From contig NZ_JADKSG010000001.1 in the NCBI RefSeq assembly GCF_015350805.1, forward strand, positions 2,032,513-2,096,512: a stretch of DNA of 64,000 bases, written 5' to 3'. Source of the stretch: Herbiconiux sp. VKM Ac-1786. GTDB lineage: Bacteria; Actinomycetota; Actinomycetes; Actinomycetales; Microbacteriaceae. The translations under genes were made by a program, and so were the position numbers. The notes below the pieces were generated by a model that worked only from the letters and a program-made list of their open reading frames with translations, made no database searches and was not told the origin of the DNA. Positions 36,100 to 46,200 of the stretch are shown one piece after another; position 1 is the stretch's first letter, and every line of letters begins with the position of its first letter.

Positions 36100-38370
36100 G
36101 TGTCATCACTTGAGAACATCCCCGCTTCCGTCCCCGGCGTGAAGAGCATCTACATCACCTCCGCCGAGGGCCACTCCGGCAAATCCACGATCGCGCTCGG
36201 CGTGCTCGAGATGCTGCGCCGTTCGGTGCAGCGGGTGGCGGTGTTCCGCCCGATCGCCCGCAGCGTCGCCGACCGCGACTACGTGCTCGAGATGCTGCTC
36301 GAGCACGACGGCAGCGAGCTCGGCTACGAGCAGGCGATCGGCGTCACCTACGACGACGTGCACGCCGATCCCGAGGCCGCGCTGTCGCGCATCCTGCAGC
36401 GCTACAAGGCGGTGGAGCGCGAGCACGACGCCGTGCTCATCCTCGGCAGCGACTACACCGACGTCGGCAGCCCCTCCGAACTCAGCTACAACGCGCGCAT
36501 CGCCGCGAACCTCGGCGCACCCGTGCTGCTCGTGCTCGGCGGGCGCAAGGGGCAGGGCTCCGAGGAGCTGCTCGGCCGCTCCGAGGCGCGCTCGGCCGAC
36601 GAGATGCGGCAGATCACCGAGCTCGCCCTGGTCGAGCTGAAGAACGCGCACGCGACCCTGGTCGGCATCGTCGCGAACCGCTCCGACCCCGAGAACCTCG
36701 AGAAGATCCGCGACGCCATCTCGCTGGCCGCCCGGGACGCGGTGGACGAGCTGGTGCAGTCCGCGGCCGCCGAGCCGGCGCCCGTGACGTCGTCGATCCC
36801 GGTGCAGCCGCGCCGCATCCCGGTCTGGGCCATCCCCGAAGACCGGGTGCTCGTGGCACCGAGTGTGGCGAGCATCCTGGAATCGATCGGCGGCACCCTC
36901 GTGCTCGGCGACTCGCGGCTGATGGCCCGGGAGGCGCTCGGCGTCGTGGTCGCCGCGATGTCGATGCGCAACGTGCTGCCGCGGCTCACCGAGGGAGCCG
37001 TCGTGGTCGTGCCGGGCGACCGCTCCGAGCTGCTGCTCGCGGTGCTGATGGCGAACTCCTCGGGCACCTTCCCGTCGCTCGCCGCGATCGTGCTGAACGG
37101 CGGCTTCGAGGTGTCGGAGCCGGTGATGCGGCTGATCCGCGGCCTCGACCCGAAGATCCCGATCATCTCGACCGAGCTCGGCACCTACGAGACCGCCGTG
37201 CGCATCACCTCGACGCGCGGGCGCCTCGCGGCCGACTCGCCCGTGAAGTTCGACAACGCGCTGGCGCTGTTCGAGCAGTACGTCGACGGCGGGCAGCTGC
37301 TGCGCCTGCTCGACGTGTCGAAGGCGGATGTCGTGACGCCGCTGATGTTCGAGTACGGACTGCTCGACCGCGCCCGCCAGGCCGACCGGCACATCGTGCT
37401 GCCCGAGGGCGGGGACGACCGCATCCTGCGCGCGGCGAACACCGTGCTCACCCGCGGGGTGGCCCGGCTGACGATCCTCGGCGAGGAGGACGCGGTGCGC
37501 ACCCGCGCCGCCGAGCTCGGCCTCGACCTCGACGCGGCGGCAGTCGTCTCGCCGTTCGACCCCGTGCTGCGCACCCGCTTCGCCGAGGAGTACCAGAAGC
37601 TCCGCGCCCACAAGGGCACGACCTTCGACATGGCCTACGACACCGTCACCGACGTGTCGTACTTCGGCACGATGATGGTGCAGCTCGGCCTCGCCGACGG
37701 CATGGTCTCGGGGGCCGCGCACACGACGGCCCACACCATCCGGCCGGCGTTCGAGATCATCAAGACGCGCCCCGGGGTGTCGGTGGTGTCGAGCGTGTTC
37801 CTGATGGCGCTCGCCGACCGCGTGCTCGTCTACGGCGACTGCGCCGTCGTGCCCGACCCGACGAGCCCGCAGCTGGCCGACATCGCGGTCTCCTCGTCCG
37901 AGACCGCCGCCCAGTTCGGCATCGACCCGCGCGTGGCGATGCTCTCCTACTCCACGGGCTCGTCGGGCTCGGGCGCCGACGTCGAGAAGGTGCGCGAGGC
38001 GACCGCGCTCGTGCGGGCCGCCCGCCCGACGCTGCCGGTCGAGGGGCCGATCCAGTACGACGCGGCGACGGATGCGGTGGTCGCCGCCGCGAAGATGCCC
38101 GGCTCGCAGGTGGCCGGCCGGGCGACGGTGTTCATCTTCCCCGACCTGAACACGGGCAACAACACCTACAAGGCGGTGCAGCGCTCGGCTGGCGCCGTCG
38201 CCATCGGGCCGGTGCTGCAGGGTCTGAACAAGCCGATCAACGATCTTTCCCGAGGAGCGCTCGTGCCCGACATCGTGAACACCATCGCCATCACGGCGAT
38301 CCAGGCGGCGACGGCGGGTGCGGCGGCATCGGGTGCTGCGTCTTCGGGTGCCGGGGCGGTGTCCGCATGA
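36100..38370 (+). CDS. pta: Phosphate acetyltransferase, long form
   Basis: Pta converts acetyl phosphate and CoA to acetyl-CoA, or the reverse. The 756-residue protein is the long form. An N-terminal P-loop domain (SAEGHSGKSTIALG, about residues 20-33) is followed by a DRTGG domain (about 230-330) and then the catalytic PTA domain (about 390-740) with MLSYSTGSSGSGADVEKV near the C-terminus. The GTG follows GAGGAT. The gene ends in an ATGA overlap with ackA. With phosphoketolase it completes a route from pentose phosphates to acetyl-CoA or acetate. Confidence 0.96.
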   Translation: MSSLENIPASVPGVKSIYITSAEGHSGKSTIALGVLEMLRRSVQRVAVFRPIARSVADRDYVLEMLLEHDGSELGYEQAIGVTYDDVHADPEAALSRILQRYKAVEREHDAVLILGSDYTDVGSPSELSYNARIAANLGAPVLLVLGGRKGQGSEELLGRSEARSADEMRQITELALVELKNAHATLVGIVANRSDPENLEKIRDAISLAARDAVDELVQSAAAEPAPVTSSIPVQPRRIPVWAIPEDRVLVAPSVASILESIGGTLVLGDSRLMAREALGVVVAAMSMRNVLPRLTEGAVVVVPGDRSELLLAVLMANSSGTFPSLAAIVLNGGFEVSEPVMRLIRGLDPKIPIISTELGTYETAVRITSTRGRLAADSPVKFDNALALFEQYVDGGQLLRLLDVSKADVVTPLMFEYGLLDRARQADRHIVLPEGGDDRILRAANTVLTRGVARLTILGEEDAVRTRAAELGLDLDAAAVVSPFDPVLRTRFAEEYQKLRAHKGTTFDMAYDTVTDVSYFGTMMVQLGLADGMVSGAAHTTAHTIRPAFEIIKTRPGVSVVSSVFLMALADRVLVYGDCAVVPDPTSPQLADIAVSSSETAAQFGIDPRVAMLSYSTGSSGSGADVEKVREATALVRAARPTLPVEGPIQYDAATDAVVAAAKMPGSQVAGRATVFIFPDLNTGNNTYKAVQRSAGAVAIGPVLQGLNKPINDLSRGALVPDIVNTIAITAIQAATAGAAASGAASSGAGAVSA

Positions 38371-39557
38371 GCGCCATCCTGGTCGTCAACAGCGGCTCGT
38401 CGTCGTTCAAGTACCAGCTGATCGAGATCGAGTCGGAGCAGGTGCTCGCCTCGGGGCTCGTCGAGCGCATCGGCGAGGACGTCGGTCACACCAAGCACAC
38501 CACCCCCGAGGGATCGTGGGAGTCGGAGGACCCGATCGCCGACCACACCGCCGGGTTCGCGGCGATGCTCGCCGCCTTCGGCGACCACGGCCCGTCGCTC
38601 GACGAGCATCCGCTCATCGCCGTCGGCCACCGGGTCGTGCACGGCGGCAAGCGGTTCCACGAGGCCACCATCGTGACGGATCTCGTGAAGATCAACATCG
38701 AAGACCTCAGCGAGCTCGCCCCGCTGCACAACCCGGCGAACCTCGCGGGGATCGATGCGGCGCAGAAGGCGTTCCCGTCGGTGCCGCAGGTGGTGGTGTT
38801 CGACACGGCGTTCCACCAGACGCTGGCGCCCGCGGCCTACACCTACGCGATCGACGCGGAGCTGGCGGCGAAGCAGCGCATCCGGCGGTACGGGTTCCAT
38901 GGCACCTCGCACAAGTACGTGTCGGGGGCGGCGGCCGAGTACCTCGGGCAGGACCTCTCGTCGCTGAAGCTGATCGTGCTGCACCTCGGCAACGGCGCCT
39001 CCGTCTGCGCCGTCGACGGCGGGCGCTCGGTCGAGACCTCGATGGGCATGACGCCGCTCGAGGGGCTCGTGATGGGCACGCGCTCGGGCGACCTCGACCC
39101 GGCGGTGCTGTTCCACCTCAACCGCAAGACGGGCATGGGGTTCGCCGAGCTCGACGAGCTGCTGAACCGCCGCTCGGGGCTGCTCGGGCTGTCGGGCAAG
39201 GGCGACATGCGCGACGTGCAGCAGGCGGCCGCCGCGGGCGACGAAGCGGCGACCCTGGCGCTGGAGGTGTATCTGCATCGCATCCGGGGCTACGTGGGGT
39301 CGTACTATGCGCAGCTCGGGCACCTCGACGCGATCGTGTTCACGGCGGGCGTGGGGGAGAACAACCCGCTGGTGCGGGCGCGCTCGCTCGCCGGCCTCGA
39401 GGAGCTGGGCATCACGGTGGATGCGGGGCTGAACGAGGCTCCGGGCTCGGAGGCGCGGACGATCTCGGCTCCGTCGTCGCGGGTGAAGGTGCTGGTGGTG
39501 CCGACGAACGAGGAGCTGGAGATCGCGCGGCAGTCGTTCGCGGCGGTGTCGGCGTAG
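38367..39557 (+). CDS. ackA: Acetate kinase
   Basis: AckA makes ATP and acetate from acetyl phosphate, or activates acetate. The 396-residue protein has the acetokinase signatures VVNSGSSSFKYQL at the N-terminus and RYGFHGTSHKYV near residue 175. Other hallmarks are LHLGNGASVCAV, MTPLEGLVMGTRSGDLDP and the late FTAGVGENNPLVR. The ATG overlaps the pta TGA, so both proteins are made together. A hairpin follows the gene. Confidence 0.97.
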   Translation: MSAILVVNSGSSSFKYQLIEIESEQVLASGLVERIGEDVGHTKHTTPEGSWESEDPIADHTAGFAAMLAAFGDHGPSLDEHPLIAVGHRVVHGGKRFHEATIVTDLVKINIEDLSELAPLHNPANLAGIDAAQKAFPSVPQVVVFDTAFHQTLAPAAYTYAIDAELAAKQRIRRYGFHGTSHKYVSGAAAEYLGQDLSSLKLIVLHLGNGASVCAVDGGRSVETSMGMTPLEGLVMGTRSGDLDPAVLFHLNRKTGMGFAELDELLNRRSGLLGLSGKGDMRDVQQAAAAGDEAATLALEVYLHRIRGYVGSYYAQLGHLDAIVFTAGVGENNPLVRARSLAGLEELGITVDAGLNEAPGSEARTISAPSSRVKVLVVPTNEELEIARQSFAAVSA

Positions 39558-39592
39558 CGGGTCGTGGGGTTCGCTCGGCCGGTCGTGCCGGG

Positions 39593-39617
39593 CGGGCATC
39601 CGGTGGTCGCATGCCCG
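39593..39617 (+). terminator. Possible hairpin terminator after ackA
   Basis: CGGGCAT (39593-39599) pairs with ATGCCCG (39611-39617) in the gap between ackA and the convergent SDR gene. No T-run follows, so termination is uncertain. Confidence 0.35.
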
Positions 39618-39639
39618 TCGGGCTATGGGTTGCCGGGCC

Positions 39640-40392
39640 TCAGGCCGAGCGGCCCGGGAGCATGTTGAGCGCCTGGGCGCGCTGCGCGAGCAGCTCGGCG
39701 TAGGTGCCGTCGCGCTCGGCCCAGCGGAGGCGGCGGGCGGCCGCCACCACGATCTCGGGCGGCGTGGGGGTCTGAGCGAGCAGCCCCAGCGCCTCGTCGA
39801 GGAAGGCCTCGAGCGGGAGGGCGGCGGGGTTGACCTTCTCCTGTCCGGCGGTGGCGACCGCGGGCGGGACGAGCTCGGTGACGTCGACGCCGGTTCCGGC
39901 CAGCTGGGCGCGGAGGGCCTCGGTGTAGGCGTGGACGCCGGCCTTCGAGGCGCCGTAACCGGGCATCGGCGGGAACGGCAGGAAGCCGATGCCCGAGGAC
40001 ACCGTCACGACGTCACCGGCGCCGCGCGCGATCAGGTGCGGCGTGAAGGCGTCGACCACCCGGATCGTGCCGAGCAGGTTCACCGCGATCGCCGCGTCGG
40101 TCTGGGCGATGTGGGCGGGGTTGCGGAGATCCTCCAGCTGCATCACGCCCGACATGGTGACGACGAGGTCGAGCTCGGGGTGGCGGGCGAGCACCTCGTC
40201 GCGGGCCCGGGTGACGGATGCGGGGTCGGTGACGTCGATCGTCACGGTGTCGAGGCCGTCAAGGCCTGGGCGGGCGGTGTCGCGACCGCCGACGACGACG
40301 GTGCTGCCGGCCGCGGCGAGCCGGCGGGCGAGGCCGAGTCCGATGCCGGAGGTGCCGCCGACGATGAGCGCGGTGCGGTGGGTGAGGTCCAT
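39640..40392 (-). CDS. Short-chain dehydrogenase/reductase (DltE-like)
   Basis: This 250-residue classical SDR has TALIVGGTSGIGLGLARRL (TGxxxGIG type loop with a Gly-Gly variant) at the N-terminus. NNAG is replaced by MSG in VTMSGVMQL; SSG and the YxxxK pair (PGYGASKAGVHAY) are present. AAGGACT precedes the ATG at 40392. It is divergent from an XRE/MmyB-type regulator. That pairing is common in actinobacteria, where the regulator controls a neighbouring SDR. The substrate is unknown. Confidence 0.88.
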   Translation of the reverse strand: MDLTHRTALIVGGTSGIGLGLARRLAAAGSTVVVGGRDTARPGLDGLDTVTIDVTDPASVTRARDEVLARHPELDLVVTMSGVMQLEDLRNPAHIAQTDAAIAVNLLGTIRVVDAFTPHLIARGAGDVVTVSSGIGFLPFPPMPGYGASKAGVHAYTEALRAQLAGTGVDVTELVPPAVATAGQEKVNPAALPLEAFLDEALGLLAQTPTPPEIVVAAARRLRWAERDGTYAELLAQRAQALNMLPGRSA

Positions 40393-40541
40393 GGTGAGTC
40401 CTTCTGGTCGAGGTGGGGGCGTGCAGGCGGTGGGTGGATGCGCGGCGGGGGTCGGGCGCCGGTGCGGCCTGGGGCCGTGCGACCGGTGACGGTCCGCGGG
40501 CGGCGGGCCGTGCATCCGATGCTCGACCGGGCGACGCGGCC

Positions 40542-40554
40542 GGGGGAGTCCCCC
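40542..40554. promoter_or_regulatory. GGGGG-AGT-CCCCC palindrome in the SDR/XRE divergent gap
   Basis: A 13-bp inverted repeat lies about 60 bases before the XRE gene -10 box (TATCGT, 40603-40608) and 150 bases before the SDR start. It may be the regulator's operator, but GC-rich chance pairing cannot be excluded. Confidence 0.25.
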
Positions 40555-40614
40555 CGTGATCCGGGGAGTGGCAGGACCCCCTCAGGCGAGGCGGAGGGTG
40601 GCTATCGTGAAAAC

Positions 40615-41466
40615 GTGACCACCTCAGGCCCTGATCCGGCCGCCGACGAGAACCGCCTCGGCGCCTACCTGCGCGCTCGCCGCGGTCTCGTCACCCCCGA
40701 GCAGGTGGGGCTCCCGGGCGGGAGTCACCGCCGCGTGCCCGGCCTCCGCCGCGAGGAGCTCGCCCTGCTCGCGGGCATCAGCGCCGACTACTACCTCCGC
40801 CTCGAGCGCGGACGCGACAGCAACCCCTCGGCCCAGGTGCTCGAGGCGCTCGCCCGCGTGCTGCACCTCGACGACGTCGAGACCGACTACCTCCTCGGCC
40901 TCGCCAAGCCGCCACCCCGCAGAACCGCGGCCCGGCCCGCCCGCCGCACCGAGCGCGTGCCCGAGCGGCTGCACCACCTGCTCGCCGCCCTCGAGCTGCC
41001 CGCGTTCGTCGAGGGCCGCTTCTTCGACGTGCTCGCCGCGAACCCGCTGGCGGTCGCGTTCAACCCTCGGCTCGTCCCGGGCGAGAACCGCCTGCGCTCG
41101 CTGCTGCTCGACCCCGAGGAGCGCGCCTTCCACGACGACTGGGAGCGCGCCGCCGCCGACTCGGTGGCGGCCTTCCGCAGCACGATCGGCGACGACGCGA
41201 CGGATGCCCGCGCCGTCGAACTCGTCGGCGAGCTCTCCCTGGCCAGCGGCCGTTTCCGCACGCTCTGGGCGCGCCACGACGTGCAGCGGCTCGAGGGCGG
41301 GGTCGCGACCGTGCACCACACGAGCGTCGGATCCCTGCGCCTCAACCGCGAGAAGCTGCCCGTCGGCGACGTGCTGCTCGTGGTCTACTACCCCGACGAG
41401 CACTCCGACTCGGCCGAGCGGCTGGCGCTGCTCGCCGCGAGCGCCCGCTCCTCGCTCGAACGGTAA
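40615..41466 (+). CDS. XRE family regulator with MmyB-like ligand domain
   Basis: This 283-residue regulator has an N-terminal helix-turn-helix of the XRE type (RLGAYLRARRG; VPGLRREELALLAGISADYYLRLERGRDSNPSAQVLEALARVLHL). A C-terminal MmyB-like PAS-type domain runs from about residue 125 (LELPAFVEGRFFDVLAANPLAVAFNP; W-x-RHDV; HHTSVGSLRLNREKLPV). Such proteins bind fatty acids or related ligands. The GTG has TATCGT exactly six bases upstream, so the message is probably leaderless. The divergent SDR is the likely target. Confidence 0.9.
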   Translation: MTTSGPDPAADENRLGAYLRARRGLVTPEQVGLPGGSHRRVPGLRREELALLAGISADYYLRLERGRDSNPSAQVLEALARVLHLDDVETDYLLGLAKPPPRRTAARPARRTERVPERLHHLLAALELPAFVEGRFFDVLAANPLAVAFNPRLVPGENRLRSLLLDPEERAFHDDWERAAADSVAAFRSTIGDDATDARAVELVGELSLASGRFRTLWARHDVQRLEGGVATVHHTSVGSLRLNREKLPVGDVLLVVYYPDEHSDSAERLALLAASARSSLER

Positions 41467-41469
41467 CCG

Positions 41470-42564
41470 TCAATCGTCCGCGATCAGCCGCTTCCCGAAG
41501 CTCACCGCGGCATCGCGCCCGTACCCGAGCGCCCGATAGAACTCCATCACGCCCTCGTTCCCCTCCCTGATCTGCAGGTTCACCTTCGGGCACCCCATCC
41601 CGAGCAGCCGCTGCTCGACCTCCTGCATCAGCGCCCGCCCGTCGCCGCGACCCTGCCGCGCCGTCGTCACCGCGAGGTAGTTCACCCATCCCCGGTGCCC
41701 GTCGAACCCGGCCATGGCGCTCGCGACGACCGCCCCCGAGGCATCGACCCCCACGAGGAAGAGCTCCGGCTGCACGGTCAGCTTCCGCGCGATGTCCCGC
41801 CGCGGGTCGTTCCACGGCCGGGTCAGCCCGCACTCGGCCCACAGGGCCACCACGGGCTCGGTGTCGGCGTGCTCGAACGAGCGGATGCGCAGCCCCCCGT
41901 CACCCGCCCGGGAGACCTCGGGCGCGGGCGCGTCGGCAGCCGGGAGCTCGGGTGGGGTGGGGCCGAGGGTGCGGCTCAGAGCATCCGTCATCGACCGCCG
42001 CTGCACCTCGGCGGGATACGTCTCGGGATCGGCCGCGCCGAGCGTGTTCATGCCCTCGGCGACCGCCACCAGGGTGAGGGCCTCGCGGCGGATGCGCTCA
42101 GCCGACCACGCGGGCCGGCACGCACCGAGCAGGCGCTCGACCCGCTCGACGAAACTGCGGTTGCCCGCCCGGTGCCGCGCGGCGAGGGTCGGATCGGCCA
42201 GCGCCGCCGCCAGGTAGCTCACCCATACGCGGGCCTCATCGACGCTCTGCGCGTCGAGCGACAGCGCGTTCAGCAGCACGGCCTCGAGGGCCTGCTCGGG
42301 GGTGGGCGCCCGCTCGGGGTCGCCGGGCGCGCGCGCCTCGGCGGCATCGGCGCGCACGCGGGTGCGGTCGTGCAGGAGGTCGCGGGCGTGCAGCAGCAGG
42401 GCGTCCTTCGTCGGGAACGCGTGCATCACGAGGCCGGTGGTGCAGCCGGCGCGCTCGGCCACCGCACGGATCGTCAGCCCCGGCAGCCCGCGCTCGGTCA
42501 GCACCGCCCAGGTGGCCTCGGACAGGCGCTGCCGCTGATCGTCGACGTCGCGCTGGCGGGCCAT
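41470..42564 (-). CDS. TetR-type regulator fused to a YpeA-like GNAT acetyltransferase
   Basis: The 364-residue protein joins two families. Residues 1 to about 200 form a TetR-type regulator with the helix-turn-helix LTIRAVAERAGCTTGLVMHAFPTKDALLLHA (BetI-like). Residues about 226-364 form a GNAT domain close to YpeA: ALWAECGLTRPWNDPRRDIARKL, AGFDGHRGWVNYLAV, RQGRGDGRALM, GCPKVNLQIREGN and a terminal GKRLI. A Pro/Ala linker connects them with no stop or frame break. It is divergent from a second GNAT gene across a 27-bp palindrome. The regulator may be modified by, or may sense the substrate of, its own enzymatic half. Fusion by sequencing error would need a lost stop, which is not apparent. 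Confidence 0.85.
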   Translation of the reverse strand: MARQRDVDDQRQRLSEATWAVLTERGLPGLTIRAVAERAGCTTGLVMHAFPTKDALLLHARDLLHDRTRVRADAAEARAPGDPERAPTPEQALEAVLLNALSLDAQSVDEARVWVSYLAAALADPTLAARHRAGNRSFVERVERLLGACRPAWSAERIRREALTLVAVAEGMNTLGAADPETYPAEVQRRSMTDALSRTLGPTPPELPAADAPAPEVSRAGDGGLRIRSFEHADTEPVVALWAECGLTRPWNDPRRDIARKLTVQPELFLVGVDASGAVVASAMAGFDGHRGWVNYLAVTTARQGRGDGRALMQEVEQRLLGMGCPKVNLQIREGNEGVMEFYRALGYGRDAAVSFGKRLIADD

Positions 42565-42607
42565 CGTGCATCCGTTTCTTCTCGTGGTGAAGCGTTACTG
42601 TCTCGCT

Positions 42608-42647
42608 TTGACCGTCAGCATAACAAGCGTTACGGTAATGCTTGTTA
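42608..42647. promoter_or_regulatory. Promoter and 27-bp palindromic operator between tetR-GNAT and GNAT
   Basis: TTGACC (42608-42613) and TACGGT (42631-42636) are 17 bases apart and drive the plus-strand GNAT. The -10 box lies inside a near-perfect palindrome with outer arms TAACAAGC (42621-42628) and GCTTGTTA (42640-42647) and inner arms GTTAC/GTAAT. Only one mismatched pair and the centre break the symmetry. It is a very likely TetR operator. Confidence 0.8.
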
Positions 42648-42659
42648 CGAGAGGATGAC

Positions 42660-43133
42660 ATGACCCGTCGACCCGCCCTTCCCGTCTCCGTCGAGCGCGT
42701 GCCGTTCGACGACCCCGACGCCGATGCCCTGCGCCGGGCCCAGCGCGTCGAGCTCGACGCGCGCTACGGCAGCGACGACCACGAGCCGGGCGCCGTGCCG
42801 ACCGCCGCGTCGACCCCGGTCTTCGTGGTGGCGCGCACGCTCTCGGGCGACGCCGTGGGGTGCGGGGGGCTGCGCCCGCTGCCCGGGGGTGGGGCCGAGG
42901 TGAAGCGCATGTACGTGCATCCGGATGCCCGGGGGCAGGGCGTCTCGACCGCGATCCTGCGGGCGCTCGAGGAGGAGGCGCGGGAGCTCGGGGTCGCGCG
43001 GCTCGTGCTCGAGACCGGCACGGAGCAGCCCGACGCGATGCGGTTCTACGAGCGGGAGGGGTACGAGCGGATCGAGCCGTTCGGGCCGTACATCGGGTCG
43101 GAGTACTCGGTCTGCTACGCGCGGACGCTGTAG
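42660..43133 (+). CDS. GNAT family N-acetyltransferase
   Basis: This 157-residue GNAT has CGGLRPLPGGGAEVKRMYVHPDARGQGVSTAIL, containing the acetyl-CoA loop RGQGVS, followed by RLVLETGTEQPDAMRFYEREGYERIEPFGPY. The combination resembles PaiA/YitI-type acetyltransferases. The ATG follows GAGAGGAT with good spacing. Its promoter overlaps the 27-bp palindrome shared with the TetR-GNAT fusion, so it should be repressed by that protein. The substrate is unknown. Confidence 0.85.
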   Translation: MTRRPALPVSVERVPFDDPDADALRRAQRVELDARYGSDDHEPGAVPTAASTPVFVVARTLSGDAVGCGGLRPLPGGGAEVKRMYVHPDARGQGVSTAILRALEEEARELGVARLVLETGTEQPDAMRFYEREGYERIEPFGPYIGSEYSVCYARTL

Positions 43134-43201
43134 CGCCGCCGCTGCCGGTGCCGGGCCCTCGGGCCGACCCCGGTGTCGGTGGCCGCAGGTAGTCTTAGCG
43201 G

Positions 43202-46200
43202 GTGGTTACCGCCCTCTATCGCCGCTATCGGCCCGAGACCTTCGCCGAGATGATCGGGCAGTCGCAGGTGACCGATCCGCTCATGACGGCGCTGCGCACG
43301 AACCGGGTCAATCACGCCTACCTGTTCAGCGGCCCGCGCGGCTGCGGCAAGACGACGTCGGCGCGCATCCTGGCCCGCTGCCTGAACTGCGCGGAGGGCC
43401 CCACCGACACGCCCTGCGGCGTCTGCCCCTCGTGCGTCGAGCTCGGCCGTGACGGCCCCGGCTCGCTCGACGTGGTCGAGATCGACGCCGCCAGCCACAA
43501 CGGCGTCGACGACGCCCGCGACCTGCGCGAGCGCGCCGTCTTCGCCCCCGCGCGCGACCGCTTCAAGATCTTCATCCTCGACGAGGCCCACATGGTCACG
43601 CCGCAGGGCTTCAACGCCCTGCTCAAGATCGTCGAGGAGCCGCCGGAGCACATCAAGTTCATCTTCGCGACGACCGAGCCCGACAAGGTCATCGGCACCA
43701 TCCGCTCGCGCACCCACCACTACCCGTTCCGGCTCATCCCGCCGGCGCAGCTGCTCGAGTACGTGCAGTCGCTCTGCGAGTCCGAGGGCGTCGACGTCGC
43801 CCCCGGCGTGCTGCCGCTCGTCGTGCGCGCGGGCGGCGGCTCGGCCCGTGACACGCTGTCGCTGCTCGACCAGCTCATCGCCGGCTCCGAGAACAACCAC
43901 GTCGACTACGAGCGCGCGGTCGCGCTGCTCGGCTACACCCACGGCGCCCTGCTCTCCGAGGCCGTCGACGCGCTCGGCACCCACGACGGCGCGGCGGTCT
44001 TCGACGCGGTCGACCGCGTGATTCAGACGGGTCAAGACCCGCGCCGCTTCGTCGAAGACCTGCTCGAGCGCCTGCGCGACGTCATCGTCGTCTCGGCCAC
44101 CCGCGAGCAGGCCGCCTCGGTGCTCCGCGGCGTGCCCGCCGACGACCTCGAGGTCATGCGCCGCCAGGCCGCCCTCTTCGGCCACGCCGAGCTCTCGCGC
44201 GTCGCCGACATCGTGAACTCCTCCTTGAGCGAGATGACCGGGGCGACTTCGCCGCGGCTGCACCTCGAGCTGATGATGGCGCGGGCCCTCGTGCCGGCCG
44301 CCGACGACACGCAGCGCGGGGCGCTCGCGCGGGTCGAGCGGCTGGAGCGGAGGATCGGGGTGGATGCGGGGGATGCGGCGGGGGCTTCCGCTCCTGCGGC
44401 TTCTTCTTCTTCTTCTTCTTCTTCTTCTTCTTCTTCACCTGCTGCTTCTGTTGCTGCTCCACCTTCTGCTCCTAGCGCGTCGGCGTCGGCGCCGGCGCCC
44501 GCGCCCGCCGAGCCGCCGGTGAACACGGTTCCGGATGCGCAGACCGCCGCCGCGTCGTGGAACATCGCCGCCCCGGCCGCCGCCGCGCCCCCCGCCTCGA
44601 CCCCTACCAATGCCGCGTCGTCTCGCGATGACGCCGACCCGACCCCCCGCTCCACGCCAGACGTGGTCGCGGTCCCCCCGGCGGCCACGCCGGTGCAGGC
44701 GATCGCCGCGGCGGCCGGCGAGGTCACGCTGCAGCAGCTGAAGGACGCCTGGCCCGAGATCCTCGAAGCCGTGCAGAAGGCGAAGATGACCGCCTGGCTG
44801 GTCGTCTTCACCGCGCAGGTGCGTGCGCTCGACGGAGACGTCCTCACGCTCGCCTTCCCCAGCGAGAACGACGTGGCGAGCTTCAAGGAGCGCTCGGCCC
44901 CCGGCCAGGGCGTCAGCGAGTACCTCCGCCAGGCGATCCTCGACGTCCTCGGCCTCCGCGTGAAGTACATCGCCCGCGTCGACACCACCCTCCGCCCCCA
45001 CGACGCCCCCGCGCCCGCGTCCGCGAACGCCGCGCCCGCCCCGTCCCCTGCGGCCGCCGCGCCCGCGTCCGCGAACGCCTCTCCCGCTCCCGCGCCCGCC
45101 TCTCACACGTCCGCCGGGCCCGCCACACCCGCTCAGTCGGCGCCCGCCACTCCTGCGCAGTCCGCTTCCGCCGCGTCTCCCGCTTCTGCGCCTGCCGAAC
45201 CTGCACCGACCGCGCCTGCCGCCCCGGCTCAAACCGGTCCGGCCACTCCGGAGCGCACCGCGCCGGCTGCTGCCGCGCCGGCTCCTCAGCAGACGCCGAC
45301 CGCTGACGCCGCACGCACCTCCGACGCCACCTCGTCCGAGGGGGCGTCGGCACCCGCGTCCGGATCCACTCCGCCTGCAGCACCCGAGGGCAGCGGCGAG
45401 GACGACGACGACGACGAGTTCGACGAGGACGAGGAGCTCGAGGAGCTGCCGCCCGAGGAGGAGCTCGCTCCCGAGCCGAAGGCGATCGTCGACTCCTCCG
45501 GCTGGACGGTCCCCGGCCTGAACGAGAACACCGCCGCCGCCCCCGCCGAGCCCGGCCCGGAGAGCGACTCGGCCGAGGTCGCCCGCATGCGCGCGCAGCT
45601 CGCCGCCCTCAAGGGCTCCGCCTCCACGACCCCGCGCCCCCACACGGATGCACCCGGACGACCTCCCCAGCAGGCCCCGGCCGATCGTCCCCAGGGAGGT
45701 GCGCCGAACCAGCGTCCCCAAGCGGCACCTGCGCAGGCTCGGTCGAACGAGCGTCCGCAGAGCGCGCCGAGTGGCCGTCCGCAGGGAGGTGTGCCGGCCC
45801 AGCGTCCGCAGGGAGGTGCGCCGACGACGTCATGGGATGTCGTCGCCATTCCTACTTCCGGCGACGAGGAGCCGCCGCCGTTCGATGAGCCGATGGCGAG
45901 CGACGAGCCCGACCTGCCGCCGTCCCTGGCCGACATCCTTCCCGGCGGCACGGCCTCGGCCGGTGTACAGCGAACCCCCGCACCCAGCCAGCAGCCGACC
46001 GGGCCGCGCGCCGACGCACAAAGCGGCCAGTCTGGCGAGCAGCGGTCCGAGGCCCCCGGCGCGTCGGCCGGGGTGCGGGCGGGCGATCCTGCGGCACGGC
46101 CCGGGGCGCTGCGGTTCGAAGCGTCCGGGCCCGATGAGGGTGGGGCGGGAGCCGGCGCGCCGCAGCAGCCGACCGCTGCCGCACCGCAGCGACCCGCGAG

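Noticed and set aside
44154-44462. Minus-strand ORF with a poly-lysine run
   Set aside because: The lysines are only the reverse reading of the TTC microsatellite in dnaX.
43202-44500. Programmed frameshift producing a short gamma form of DnaX
   Set aside because: No A-rich slippery heptamer with a following stem was found; the T-rich tract is in-frame and would not act like the E. coli signal.
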